Below the pieces are notes generated by a model, which did no database searches, was not told the origin of the DNA, and saw nothing but the letters and a program-made list of their open reading frames with translations. Both the position numbers and the translations under genes were made by a program. Below, in pieces: positions 33,659 through 42,457 of a DNA stretch of 64,000 bases. Position 1 is the first letter of the stretch; each line of letters opens with the position of its first letter. This DNA is from Nonomuraea coxensis DSM 45129 (GTDB lineage Bacteria; Actinomycetota; Actinomycetes; Streptosporangiales; Streptosporangiaceae), in NCBI RefSeq assembly GCF_019397265.1, contig NZ_CP068985.1:4010501-4074500 (forward strand). Direction: 5' to 3'.

Positions 33659-35050
33659 GTGCATGCGTTGGCGCGGTGTTCCTCCACCTCCAACACCGCG
33701 CAGATCCTCCTCTGCGTCGCGGTCGGCGTGGCCGGGTTCCGCTCCGGGCGGCGGGGCACGGCGGTGGCTGCGGCGGCCGCCGTCGCCGCGACCGCGGTCA
33801 ACATCGCCGACCCCGGCATCGCGCTCACGGTCAACAGCTGGATGTACTCGGTCCTGCTGCCGGTCGTCCCCGCCGTGCTCGGCGCGTACCTGCGCGGCTC
33901 GGCGGATCCGCTGGAGGAGCGCGACGTCACCCCCGACGCCCTGCTGGCCGCCGGCGGCGTGGCCATCACCGTGCTCAGCACCTGGACCACCTGGCACTCC
34001 GGCAGCCAGCCCGTCTGGGTGGTCGGGCTGCTGGCCGTGGTCGGCGGCCTGTCGCTGGGCGTGGCCAGGCGGCTGCCCGGGCTGGTCCTCCTCGGCCAGG
34101 GCGTGCTGCTGGTGTGCGCCGACACCTATCTCAACGAGGCCGTCAACACCTGCGTGATCCTCACGCTCGTCGCCGTCGGCGTGTTCGCCATGCGGGTGGC
34201 GTCGTGGTGGTGGCTGGTGGCGGCGTACGTCGCCGGCTGCCTGCTGACGGCCGTCGCCGTCGTCGGCGAGGACACCGAGGTCACGCCGTTCCGCGCCGGC
34301 GTGCTCATGATGCTGGTCGCCACGCCCATCGCCATCGGCCGCTACCTCGGCATGCGGCAGGCCGCCGCGGCCGCCGAGCGGCTGCGCGCCGAGGAGGCCG
34401 CCCGCGCGGCCGTCGCCCAGGTGCGGGCCGACCAGCTCGCCGAGCGCGAGCGCATCGCCCGCGACGTGCACGACATCGTCGCCCACCACGTGGGCGCCAT
34501 GGTGCTGCGGGCCAGCGCCGCCCGCTACACCGCGCCCGACGGCCCGGTCGCCGACGCGCTCACCGACATCCGCGAGACCGGCCACCAGGTGCTGCAGGAC
34601 CTGCGCGACCTGCTCGACCTGCTGCGCGAGCCCGAGCGCCAGCCGCACCTGCTGGCCGACCCCACCGACGTGGTCCGCGAGTCGGCCGAGCGCATGGCCG
34701 CCGCCGGCCTCGTCGTGGACCTCCACCTCGACCCCGCCACCGACCAGGCCCCCCTCACCGCCCGCGCGTCCGCGGCCCGCATCGTCCAGGAAGGACTCAC
34801 GAACGTGCTCAAACACGCCGGCCCCGGCACCCGGGTCAGCGTCACCGTCGCCCCCGAGGGCGAGGGGCTGTCGGTGGAGATCCGCAACGGCCGCCCGCCC
34901 ACCGCCATCGAACGTCTGCCGTCCTCCGGGCGCGGCCTGGCCGGCATGCGCGAGCGGGTACGCGCCCTCGGCGGCACCCTGAGCGCCGGCCCCGACGGCG
35001 AGGGCGGCTGGCTGCTGGCCGCGAGCCTGCCGGCGAGGAGCGCCACGTGA
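33659..35050 (+). CDS. Sensor histidine kinase, NarL-associated (HisKA_3 type)
   Basis: 463 aa with about six N-terminal membrane spans (15 to about 220), the HisKA_3 dimerisation/phosphoacceptor helix (ERERIARDVHDIVAHHVGAM, His near residue 271) and a HATPase domain with N-box VQEGLTNVLKHA and G-box GRGLAGMRERV. It phosphorylates the LuxR-type regulator encoded next. The start is uncertain: GTG 33659 keeps the frame, but an ATG at 33663 in another frame begins a plausible N-terminus (MRWRGVPPPP), so an indel near 33690 is conceivable. The stop overlaps the regulator GTG. Confidence 0.88.
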   Translation: MHALARCSSTSNTAQILLCVAVGVAGFRSGRRGTAVAAAAAVAATAVNIADPGIALTVNSWMYSVLLPVVPAVLGAYLRGSADPLEERDVTPDALLAAGGVAITVLSTWTTWHSGSQPVWVVGLLAVVGGLSLGVARRLPGLVLLGQGVLLVCADTYLNEAVNTCVILTLVAVGVFAMRVASWWWLVAAYVAGCLLTAVAVVGEDTEVTPFRAGVLMMLVATPIAIGRYLGMRQAAAAAERLRAEEAARAAVAQVRADQLAERERIARDVHDIVAHHVGAMVLRASAARYTAPDGPVADALTDIRETGHQVLQDLRDLLDLLREPERQPHLLADPTDVVRESAERMAAAGLVVDLHLDPATDQAPLTARASAARIVQEGLTNVLKHAGPGTRVSVTVAPEGEGLSVEIRNGRPPTAIERLPSSGRGLAGMRERVRALGGTLSAGPDGEGGWLLAASLPARSAT

Positions 35051-35772
35051 TCCGCGTCCTGGTGGCCGACGACCAGGCGCTGGTCCGGGCGGGCGTGCGC
35101 ATGCTGCTGGAGGCCGCGGGCGACATGGAGGTCGTGGGGGAGGCCGAGGACGGGGCCGAGGCGGTCCGCCTGGCCGAGCGGCACCTGCCCGACGTGGTCC
35201 TCATGGACCTGCGCATGCCGCGGGTGGACGGGCTGGAGGCGATCAAGCGGGTGCTGGCCGCGCGGCCGGGCACCAGGATCGTCGTGCTGACCACGTTCGC
35301 CGAGGACGCCAACGTCCACGCCGCGCTGCGCGCCGGAGCGGTCGGGTTCCTGGTCAAGGACGACGAGCCGGAGCGGATGGTGGACGCCGTGCGCCGGGCC
35401 GCCGCCGGGGAGCAGCTCCTCGCGCCGTCCGTGCTGCGCCGCGTCGTCGACCGTTTCCTCGCCGCCGAGGAGCAGGCCGCCGCCCCGGTGCCCGCCGGGC
35501 TGACCGAGCGGGAGCTGGAGGTGCTCGCCCTGGTCGGCACCGGCCTGTCCAACGCCGAGATCGCCGAGGAGCTGCACGTCGGCGTGACGACGGTCAAGAC
35601 CCACATCGCCGCCGCGATGGACAAGCTGGGGCTGCGCAACCGCATCCAGGCCGCCGTGGTCGCCCACCGCGCCGGCCTGGTGGACGCCTCCTTCCGCCCG
35701 GTCACCGGCACGAGGTCCCGCACCGACCCGCCTCGGAAGGGCTCTCCGCCGTGGCCGGAACCGCGGTCGTGA
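35047..35772 (+). CDS. NarL/LuxR-family response regulator
   Basis: 241 aa. Receiver domain with the acidic pocket (VLVADDQ), the phosphorylated Asp in LMDLRMP and the conserved Lys in FLVKDD. A C-terminal LuxR HTH (LTEREVLALV-like segment LTERELEVLALVGTGLSNAE, then VTTVKTHI). GTG 35047 overlaps the kinase stop (GTGA), so the two are one signalling unit. The last 25 residues after VDASF are an odd Pro/Arg-rich tail encoded by a duplicated sequence also found before the next gene, so the original stop may have been lost. Confidence 0.93.
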   Translation: MIRVLVADDQALVRAGVRMLLEAAGDMEVVGEAEDGAEAVRLAERHLPDVVLMDLRMPRVDGLEAIKRVLAARPGTRIVVLTTFAEDANVHAALRAGAVGFLVKDDEPERMVDAVRRAAAGEQLLAPSVLRRVVDRFLAAEEQAAAPVPAGLTERELEVLALVGTGLSNAEIAEELHVGVTTVKTHIAAAMDKLGLRNRIQAAVVAHRAGLVDASFRPVTGTRSRTDPPRKGSPPWPEPRS

Positions 35773-35912
35773 ACCGGCTCCGCCGTGTGGCGGACCGGTT
35801 CTCATCCCGCAGGCTGACGACGCCCCGAGGCCGCCGTCGCCACCATGAGGTCCCGCACCGACCCTCCTCGGAAAGGACCTCCGACATGGAAAGAACCACG
35901 GTCATGGACCGG
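35712..35912. repeat. 66-bp direct duplication, copies offset by 135 bp
   Basis: 35712-35777 and 35847-35912 align without gaps over 66 bp with 12 mismatches. The second copy carries the ribosome site and ATG (35886) of the membrane protein. The first carries the corresponding GTG (35751) and the 3' end of the response-regulator gene. The offset is a multiple of three. Confidence 0.8.
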
Positions 35913-36296
35913 CCCGCCGCCGCCCAGGTCTCCGCCGGCCTGCTGTACGCGCTCCGCGTGGCGATCATCGCCCAGGCGGCCGCGCTGCTGGTGGCGGCCT
36001 CGTTCGCCGGGCAGGCGGTCGAGACCGAGTCGCTGGCCGAGACGCACGTGATGGCCGGGATGGTGGTCCACCTCGTCGCCCTGGTGCAGATCGTGCTCGC
36101 CGTGCTCGTCTGGCGTCCCGGCCGCGGCGCGGGCTGGCCCGCCCTGGCCGGCCTCGCGCTGTTCGTCCTCGGCATGGCCCAGCACTTCACCTGGGCGGTC
36201 CTGGGGGCGCACCTGCCGAACGGCGTGATGCTGTTCGGGCTGATCCTCGCGCTGCTGATCTGGTCGTGGTCACCGGCGGCCGCCCGGCGCCGCTAG
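35886..36296 (+). CDS. Small four-helix membrane protein
   Basis: 136-aa protein with four hydrophobic helices (about 16-42, 54-74, 85-104 and 109-126) and a C-terminal Arg cluster. No catalytic motif and no recognised family; the His residues in helices 2 and 3 (MVVHLV, AQHFTW) might bind haem or metal but this is speculative. ATG 35886 has GGAAAGGACC upstream. An in-frame GTG at 35751 would add 45 residues from the duplicated leader and is considered less likely. It may be regulated by the two-component system just upstream. Confidence 0.75.
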   Translation: MERTTVMDRPAAAQVSAGLLYALRVAIIAQAAALLVAASFAGQAVETESLAETHVMAGMVVHLVALVQIVLAVLVWRPGRGAGWPALAGLALFVLGMAQHFTWAVLGAHLPNGVMLFGLILALLIWSWSPAAARRR

Positions 36297-36306
36297 TCTC
36301 GTCAGT

Positions 36307-36900
36307 GTGTACGTCAAGATCTGCGGCCTGAGCGAGCCCGCCCACGTGGCCGCCGCCGTCGAGGCGGGCGCCGACGCCGTCGGGTTCGTCATGACCCGCA
36401 GCCCGCGCCGCGTCGAGCCCGAGCGCGCCGCCGAGCTGGCCGCGCTGGTGCCCGCGCACGTCCTGACCGTCGGCGTCTTCCGCGGCGAGGACCCTGAGAC
36501 GGTCCGGGCGGCGGCGCTGACCTCCGGCGTGCGGGCGATCCAGCTCCACGGCCGGCACCCGCACGCCGACTTCCTCGCCCTGAGCGACCTCGGCGTCACC
36601 CTGGTCCGCGCCGTCGACTCCGGGGCCGACCTGCGCTGCGGCGCCTACGACGAGGATCTCCTCCTGGTCGACGCCCCGCACGCCGGCTCCGGGCAGCCGT
36701 GGGACTGGGCGGCCGTGCGCGGCCGGCCGTCGGGCCGCTGGCTGCTGGCCGGCGGCCTGTCCCCGGGCAACGTGGCCGAGGCGGTCGCCGCCGCCGGCCC
36801 GTGGGGGGTCGACGTGTCGAGCGGCGTCGAGACCGCGCCCGGGGTGAAGGATTCCGCTCTCATCGAGGCGTTCCTCAAGGCGGTGCGCGGTGCCCGCTGA
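36307..36900 (+). CDS. trpF: Phosphoribosylanthranilate isomerase
   Basis: 197-aa (beta/alpha)8 barrel. The N-terminal VKICGL carries the general-base Cys, AVGFVMTRSPRRV and IQLHGRH are family motifs, and DAPHAGSGQPWDW contains the catalytic Asp region. LLAGGLSPGNVAEAV and GVDVSSGVE plus GVKD bind phosphate. It converts phosphoribosylanthranilate to the carboxyphenylamino intermediate of tryptophan synthesis. GTG 36307 lies 10 bp after the previous stop. It is 13 kb away from the fused anthranilate synthase, so the trp genes are scattered in this genome. Confidence 0.95.
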   Translation: MYVKICGLSEPAHVAAAVEAGADAVGFVMTRSPRRVEPERAAELAALVPAHVLTVGVFRGEDPETVRAAALTSGVRAIQLHGRHPHADFLALSDLGVTLVRAVDSGADLRCGAYDEDLLLVDAPHAGSGQPWDWAAVRGRPSGRWLLAGGLSPGNVAEAVAAAGPWGVDVSSGVETAPGVKDSALIEAFLKAVRGAR

Positions 36901-36924
36901 GCACGGCCGGTCGCGGAGGACGTG

Positions 36925-37716
36925 ATGGACGACTTCGCCCACCTGGCCCCCTTACGCCGTGAGAGCGACGCGGCCGACCTGGCCCGCGCGCTCGCGTTCC
37001 TGCGCGGCTTCGCCCGCCGCCGCGCCCCGCGCGAGGTGCCCGTCCCCGGCGGGGTGGCCGTGCTCGACGAGCGTTACCCCGGCTCCTACGACGACAACCG
37101 CCTCCTCGTGTGGGAGCCCGCCGAGCCCGCGGAGGTGCTGCGGGCCGCCGACGAGGTCCTGGCCGGCCGCGCCCACCGGCTGGTGGCGGTCGCCGGCGAC
37201 CGCCTCGGCGAGGCGTTCGCGCCCGCGTTCGCCCGCGCCGGCTACGCGCACGAGACCGATCTCGTCATGGCCTTCCGCGGCGCCGTCCCCGAGGACCCGC
37301 CCCCGGCCGAGCCCCTGGAGCTCGCCGAGCTGGTGGAGGTGCTGCGCCGCGACTGGCGCCGCAGCCTGCCCGAGGTGGGCGACGAGGTGATCGACGGGCT
37401 GGCCCGGCGCGTCGAGAACCGCGTCGCGGGCGCCGACCTGGTCGCCTTCCGCGGCGTGCGCGCCCCCGGCGGTGAGCTCGCCGCCCGCGCCGACCTCTAC
37501 CTGCACGGCGGCGTCGCCCAGATCGAGGACGTCCATACGGCCGAGGAGCACCGGGGCAGGGGCCACGCCCGCGCGCTGCTGACCGCGCTGCTCGCCGAGG
37601 CGGCCGGCGCCGAGCTGATCTTCCTGGTGGCCGACGCGGCGGACTGGCCGAAGGACTTCTACGCCCGGCTCGGCTTCGCCGTGCTCGGCCGCACGCATTC
37701 CTTCCTGCGCGCCTGA
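36925..37716 (+). CDS. GNAT family N-acetyltransferase
   Basis: 263 aa. The C-terminal GNAT core has the acetyl-CoA loop EEHRGRGHARALLTAL (Q/RxxGxG/A pattern) and the end strand ADWPKDFYARLGFAVLGRTHSF. The N-terminal half looks like a degenerate second GNAT-like domain (GYAHETDLVMAF), so this is probably a tandem or extended GNAT. Substrate unknown. ATG 36925 is preferred over GTG 36922 because GGAGG lies 6 nt before it. 24 bp after trpF. Confidence 0.85.
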   Translation: MDDFAHLAPLRRESDAADLARALAFLRGFARRRAPREVPVPGGVAVLDERYPGSYDDNRLLVWEPAEPAEVLRAADEVLAGRAHRLVAVAGDRLGEAFAPAFARAGYAHETDLVMAFRGAVPEDPPPAEPLELAELVEVLRRDWRRSLPEVGDEVIDGLARRVENRVAGADLVAFRGVRAPGGELAARADLYLHGGVAQIEDVHTAEEHRGRGHARALLTALLAEAAGAELIFLVADAADWPKDFYARLGFAVLGRTHSFLRA

Positions 37717-37781
37717 CCGCCTCCGGGGGACGGGCCCGGCCGCCTGCGCGGGAACCTGGCGCACTCAGTAGGGTCTGCTGC

Positions 37782-38363
37782 GTGAGCGAAACTTCCGCCG
37801 AGGACCGGATCTGGACGGTTCCCAACCTGCTGAGCTTCCTGCGCCTTCTCGGTGTGCCCGTGTTCCTGTGGCTGGTTCTCGGGCCGAAGGCGGACGGGTG
37901 GGCGATCGGGATCCTCGCCGTCGCGGGCTTCACCGACTGGCTCGACGGAAAGATCGCGCGGGCGTTCAACCAGACCAGCAAGCTCGGCCGGATCATCGAC
38001 CCGGCCGCCGACAAGCTCTACGTCTTCGCCACGATCCTGGCGCTGCTGCTGCGGGAGGTGATCCCGTGGTGGCTGGTGCTGGTCATCCTGGCGCGCGAGC
38101 TCTTCGTCGCGAGTTCCTTCCCCGTCCTCCGCAAGCACGGCTACCGGGCACTTCAGGTGCATTTCCTGGGCAAGGCCGCGATGTTCAACCTCATGTACGC
38201 CTTCCCCCTCCTCTTCCTTGCCTCCCACTCCGGGTGGTATGCCGATATAGCCCGGATCGTCGGCTGGGCCTTCGCCCTCTGGGGGACGGGCCTGTACTGG
38301 TGGGCCGGACTGCTGTACGTGGTGCAGGTGCGCCGGCTCGTGACCTCGGCCAAGAAGGAGTGA
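37782..38363 (+). CDS. CDP-alcohol phosphatidyltransferase (PgsA-like)
   Basis: 193-aa membrane enzyme with about six helices. The CDP-alcohol motif DG-x2-AR-x8-G-x3-D-x3-D is complete, from DGKIAR to the two Asp residues of the segment GRIIDPAADK. It transfers a phosphatidyl group from CDP-diacylglycerol to an alcohol (glycerol phosphate, inositol phosphate or similar) for phospholipid synthesis. GTG 37782. Its stop lies 4 bp before the next GTG, so it is cotranscribed with the sugar nucleotidyltransferase gene; the position corresponds to pgsA2 near garA in mycobacteria. Confidence 0.92.
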   Translation: MSETSAEDRIWTVPNLLSFLRLLGVPVFLWLVLGPKADGWAIGILAVAGFTDWLDGKIARAFNQTSKLGRIIDPAADKLYVFATILALLLREVIPWWLVLVILARELFVASSFPVLRKHGYRALQVHFLGKAAMFNLMYAFPLLFLASHSGWYADIARIVGWAFALWGTGLYWWAGLLYVVQVRRLVTSAKKE

Positions 38364-38367
38364 GCGG

Positions 38368-40872
38368 GTGAAGGCGGTCGTCATGGCGGGCGGGGAGGGC
38401 ACGCGGCTGCGGCCGATGACCGCCAACCAGCCCAAACCCCTCCTGCCGGTGGTCAACCGCCCGATCATGGAGCACGTCCTGCGCCTGCTCAAACGGCACG
38501 GCATCACCGAGACCGTGGTGACCGTGCAGTTCCTGGCGGCGCTGGTGCGCAACTACTTCGGCGACGGCGACGAGCTGGGCATGCATCTCCAGTACGCCAC
38601 CGAGGACGTCCCCCTCGGCACCGCCGGCAGCGTCAAGAACGCCGCCGACCGCCTGCGCGACGACCGGTTCCTGGTGATCTCCGGAGACGCTCTCACGGAC
38701 ATCGATTTATCCGAAATGATCCGGTTTCATCGGGAAAATTCGGCACTTGTCACCATCGGACTCAAGCGCGTCCCCAACCCCCTCGAATTCGGGATCATCA
38801 TCGTCGACGAGGGCGGGCGCGTGCAGCGCTTCCTGGAGAAGCCGACCTGGGGCCAGGTCTTCTCCGACACCGTCAACACGGGCATCTACATCATGGAGCC
38901 CGAGATCCTCGACGCCGTCGCCACCGGCGAGCCCGTCGACTGGTCGGGCGACGTCTTCCCCGCCCTGCTGGAGCGCGGCGCCGCCATCTACGGCCACGTC
39001 GCCGGCGGCTACTGGGAGGACGTCGGCACGCACGAGAGCTACCTCAAGGCCCAGGCCGACGCCCTGTCCGGCAAGGTCGAGCTGGACCTCGGCGGCTTCG
39101 AGCTCTCGCCCGGCGTCTGGGTCGCCGAGTCCGCCTCGGTCGACCCCGACGCCGTGCTCAAGGGCCCGCTGCTCGTCGGCGACTACGCCAAGGTCGAGGC
39201 GGGCGCCGAGCTGCGCGAGTACACCGTGCTCGGCAACAACGTCGTGGTGCGCGAGGGCGCCTTCCTGCACCGCGCGATCGTCCACGACAACGTCTACCTG
39301 GGCCCCGGCGCCCACTTACGCGGCTGCGTCGTCGGCAAGAGCACCGACGTCATGACCGGCGCCCGCATCGAGGAGAACGCGGTCATCGGCGACGAGTGCG
39401 TCATCGAGTCCGAGGCGTACGTCTCCAGCGGCGTCAGGGTCTACCCGTTCAAGACCATCGAGGCCGGCGCGGTCGTCAACACCAGCGTCATCTGGGAGTC
39501 GCGGGGCCAGCGCAGCCTGTTCGGCCCCCGCGGCGTCAGCGGCCTGGTCAACGTCGAGATCACCGCCGAGCTGTGCGTCCGCCTGGCCAGCGCCTACGCC
39601 ACCACCCTGAAGAAGGGCGAGTACGTCGTCACCGCCCGCGACTGCTCGCTCGCCGCCCGCGCGCTCAAGCGGGCCGTCAACGGCGCGCTCACCGCCGGGG
39701 CGATCAACGTCCTCGACCTGGAGGCGGCCCCGTTGCCGGTGGCCCGCTTCCACACCGGCAGGGAGGGCGCCGCGGGCGGCATCGCGCTGCGCACCACCCC
39801 CGGCGACCCGCAGAGCGTGGACATCGTCATCATGGACGGCCGCGGCGCCGACCTCGCCCCCGGCGCGCAGCGCAAGCTGGAGCGGGTCTTCTCCCGCCAG
39901 GAGTTCCGCCGCGCCTTCCCCGGCGAGATCGCCGAGCTGACCCACCCGTCCCGCGCGATCGAGGACTACGCCCACGAGCTGCTGCGCCACGTCGGCGTCG
40001 GCGACGTACGGGACATGAAGGTCGTCGTGGACTGCGCGGGCGGCACCTCCTCGCTGGTGCTGCCCACCCTGCTCGGCCGGGTCGGCGTGGACGTGCTCAC
40101 CGTCAACGCCCGCCTGGACGACGTCTCGCCCACCGAGACGCTGGCCGAGCGCCGCCGCGACCTGCAACGGCTGTCGGAGCTGGTCAGCTCGTCGCGGGCG
40201 GCCTTCGGCGTGCGCTTCGACCCGGTCGGCGAGCGCATCGCCCTGGTGGACGAGATGGGCCAGCTCATCGACGAGGAGCGCGCCCTGCTCGTCGTGCTCG
40301 ACCTGGTCGCCGCCGAGCGACGGGGCGGCCGGGTGGCGCTGCCGGTCACCACCACGCGGGTCGCCGAGCAGGTGTGCCGCTTCCACGGCGTGCAGGTGCA
40401 GTGGACCTCCACCTCGCTGGACGCCCTCACGGCGGCCGTCGCCGGCCCCGACATGATCTTCGCGGCGGACGGGCGCGGCGGGTTCGTGGTGCCCGAGTTC
40501 AGCCCGGCCATCGACGGGCTGGCCGCGTTCATGCGCCTCCTCGGGCTGGTCGCCCGCACCCGGCTCTCGCTCAGCCAGATCGACGCCAGGATCCCCGAGG
40601 TCAGGCTGCTGCGGCGGACGGTGCCGACGCCGTGGGCGGCCAAGGGCGCGGTCATGCGCTCGGTCATCGAGGCCGCCGAGGCCGAGCCCGCGGGCTACCG
40701 CGTCGACACCACCGACGGGGTGCGGGTGGCCCGCGACGACGGGAGCTGGGTGCTGGTGCTGCCCGCCGCCACCGAGCCCGTCACCGACCTGTGGGCCGAG
40801 GCGGCCGACATGGACGGCGCCCAGGCGCTCCTGGAGCGCTGGGCGCGGGTGGTGGAGCGGGCCGCCGGCTGA
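38368..40872 (+). CDS. Mannose-1-phosphate guanylyltransferase-like protein with degenerate phosphomannomutase domain
   Basis: 834 aa in three parts: nucleotidyltransferase (1 to about 230; AVVMAGGEGTRLRP, LVISGDALTDID, NTGIYIM), left-handed beta-helix with hexapeptide repeats (about 245-370), and a phosphohexomutase-like region (about 385-834). The mutase part lacks its active-site motifs: the TASHNP phosphoserine loop reads ALRTTPGDP, the metal loop DGDADR reads DPVGER, and GExSGH is not recognisable. So the first half probably makes a GDP- or NDP-sugar, and the mutase half is structural or regulatory. GTG 38368. Similar long proteins are found in other actinomycetes. Role: glycolipid or cell-envelope polysaccharide precursor supply. 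Confidence 0.88.
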   Translation: MKAVVMAGGEGTRLRPMTANQPKPLLPVVNRPIMEHVLRLLKRHGITETVVTVQFLAALVRNYFGDGDELGMHLQYATEDVPLGTAGSVKNAADRLRDDRFLVISGDALTDIDLSEMIRFHRENSALVTIGLKRVPNPLEFGIIIVDEGGRVQRFLEKPTWGQVFSDTVNTGIYIMEPEILDAVATGEPVDWSGDVFPALLERGAAIYGHVAGGYWEDVGTHESYLKAQADALSGKVELDLGGFELSPGVWVAESASVDPDAVLKGPLLVGDYAKVEAGAELREYTVLGNNVVVREGAFLHRAIVHDNVYLGPGAHLRGCVVGKSTDVMTGARIEENAVIGDECVIESEAYVSSGVRVYPFKTIEAGAVVNTSVIWESRGQRSLFGPRGVSGLVNVEITAELCVRLASAYATTLKKGEYVVTARDCSLAARALKRAVNGALTAGAINVLDLEAAPLPVARFHTGREGAAGGIALRTTPGDPQSVDIVIMDGRGADLAPGAQRKLERVFSRQEFRRAFPGEIAELTHPSRAIEDYAHELLRHVGVGDVRDMKVVVDCAGGTSSLVLPTLLGRVGVDVLTVNARLDDVSPTETLAERRRDLQRLSELVSSSRAAFGVRFDPVGERIALVDEMGQLIDEERALLVVLDLVAAERRGGRVALPVTTTRVAEQVCRFHGVQVQWTSTSLDALTAAVAGPDMIFAADGRGGFVVPEFSPAIDGLAAFMRLLGLVARTRLSLSQIDARIPEVRLLRRTVPTPWAAKGAVMRSVIEAAEAEPAGYRVDTTDGVRVARDDGSWVLVLPAATEPVTDLWAEAADMDGAQALLERWARVVERAAG

Positions 40873-41048
40873 TCCGGGTCCGGGAGCGGTCACGCGGCGT
40901 GAGCGGCGCGAGAGTGGCGAGAACCACGGTTGCCAGGCGCGCGCCGGCCGCCGCAAGATCGTAATGTAGAAACGCGCGGCGGCATGGACCACGGGGCGGA
41001 AGCGGCGGTAACTTTGTCTGCGTCCAAACCACCGTCCAGCGCCCCGAG

Positions 41049-41077
41049 TTGACCTTTGCCGCTGATCAGCGTATGTT
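41049..41077 (+). promoter_or_regulatory. Promoter of the FHA/FtsR operon
   Basis: TTGACC (41049-41054), 17-bp spacer, TATGTT (41072-41077), a near-consensus principal-sigma promoter. The start of transcription would be near 41084, leaving an 80-nt leader before the ATG at 41165. Confidence 0.7.
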
Positions 41078-41164
41078 GCGGCATTCGCAAACTTGAAGAA
41101 AGCGAAGCGAGGCGCGTTCTGAGCACCGTCGCCGCGTCTTCGCGGTAGGAGGCCGAGCCGATCG

Positions 41165-41677
41165 ATGCCGAGCGTCTACTGCACGCAGTGCGGGCACGCC
41201 AACCCCGGGGATGCCCGTTTCTGTTCCCGTTGCGGGTCACCGCTGGCCAGACTCGAGGTCGCAGGGGACACCACTTCGACGATCTCCGTCGCGGGAATCG
41301 AGGCGTACGAGGCTGAGACAGGCGACATGCTCCTGCAGGAGCGGGCGCTGGTGGAGCAGCTCCCGCCCGGCACGGCGTTGCTCACGGTGACCAGGGGCCC
41401 CAACCAGGGCAGCCGCTTCCGGCTGGACAAGGACCTCACCACGACCGGGCGTCACCCGGAGAGCGACATCTTCCTCGACGACATCACCGTCTCGCGCCGC
41501 CACGTCGAGTTCTACCGCCACCGCGGCGGCCAGTTCTCCGTCCGCGACGTCGGCAGCCTCAACGGCACCTATGTCAACCGCGAGCGGATCGAGGAGGTTC
41601 CGCTGCACTCCGGCGACGAGGTGCAGATCGGCAAGTTCCGGCTGGTCTTCCTCATGCGGGGCAACCACAGCGCATGA
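41165..41677 (+). CDS. GarA-like FHA-domain protein with N-terminal zinc ribbon
   Basis: 170 aa. A zinc-ribbon (C6, C9, C20, C23; YCTQCGHANPGDARFCSRCG) precedes a low-complexity linker with TTST, the likely phospho-acceptor segment (GarA uses ETTS), and an FHA domain (about 75-165) with the phosphothreonine-binding residues in GRHPES, TVSRRHVEF and SLNGTYVN. GarA/OdhI proteins inhibit 2-oxoglutarate dehydrogenase and glutamate dehydrogenase unless phosphorylated by PknB/PknG. GarA itself lacks the zinc ribbon. The gene order (then FtsR, DUF151, MerR, gcvP) equals the garA locus. ATG 41165; the end overlaps the next ATG. Confidence 0.9.
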   Translation: MPSVYCTQCGHANPGDARFCSRCGSPLARLEVAGDTTSTISVAGIEAYEAETGDMLLQERALVEQLPPGTALLTVTRGPNQGSRFRLDKDLTTTGRHPESDIFLDDITVSRRHVEFYRHRGGQFSVRDVGSLNGTYVNRERIEEVPLHSGDEVQIGKFRLVFLMRGNHSA

Positions 41678-42327
41678 CTTCCCAGGCGGCCCGCTCGCAC
41701 ATGAGCATCGGGGAGGTGCTCGCCCTGCTGCAGGGCGAGTTCCCCGATGTGACGATCTCCAAGATCAGGTTCTTGGAGGGCGAAGGGCTCATCGAGCCCG
41801 AGCGCAGCCCCTCCGGCTATCGCAAGTTCACCCATCTGCACGTCGAGCAGCTCCGCTTCATCCTCACCGAGCAGCGCGACCACTACCTGCCGCTGCGGGT
41901 CATCAAGGACCGCATGGCCGAGAGCTTCGGCCGCCCCCGGGCCGTGCCCGACAGGCAGGAGGTCCGGCTCGGCCGCGCCGAGCTGCTGGAGGCCGCCGGC
42001 ATCGACGAGGAGACCCTCGCCGAGTGCGAGGACTACGGCCTGCTGGCCCCGGTCGCCCGCCGCTACGACGAGGAGGCGCTCAAGATCGCCCGCACGGTCG
42101 GCGCGCTGGCCCGCTTCGGCCTGGGCGCCCGGCACCTGCGCGCGGTCAAGGCCGCCGCCGAGCGCGAGTGCGGCCTGGTCGAGCAGAGCGTCGCGCCGGT
42201 GCTGAAACGCCGCGCCCCGGGCGCCATCGGCGAGGCCGAGGAGACCGCGCGGGAGCTGTCCAGCCTGCTGCTCGACCTGCACGCGTCGCTGGTCCGGACC
42301 GGGGTACGTTCGGTGCTGGGGCGCTGA
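41674..42327 (+). CDS. ftsR: MerR-family regulator FtsR
   Basis: 217 aa. The MerR winged-helix (MSIGEVLALLQGEFPDVTIS, RFLEGEGLIEPERSPSGYR) is followed by a long helical C-terminal domain (RAELLEAAGIDEETLAECED) seen in FtsR/Rv1828. FtsR activates ftsZ and other division genes in corynebacteria. ATG 41674 overlaps the FHA gene stop (ATGA), so the two are coupled. No effector-binding Cys is visible, in keeping with FtsR not being a metal sensor. Confidence 0.88.
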   Translation: MTSQAARSHMSIGEVLALLQGEFPDVTISKIRFLEGEGLIEPERSPSGYRKFTHLHVEQLRFILTEQRDHYLPLRVIKDRMAESFGRPRAVPDRQEVRLGRAELLEAAGIDEETLAECEDYGLLAPVARRYDEEALKIARTVGALARFGLGARHLRAVKAAAERECGLVEQSVAPVLKRRAPGAIGEAEETARELSSLLLDLHASLVRTGVRSVLGR

Positions 42328-42457
42328 GGGAGACCCGACCGGCGGCCGGGGAGCAATCGGGGCCTCCCGGGTGTTACGTTGAAATGAAGTAGCCAGTCAG
42401 CAGAAGCGACGAACCAAGAGCTGTGCCGGGTCACCGGTCAGGAATACGGAGCAGCCC

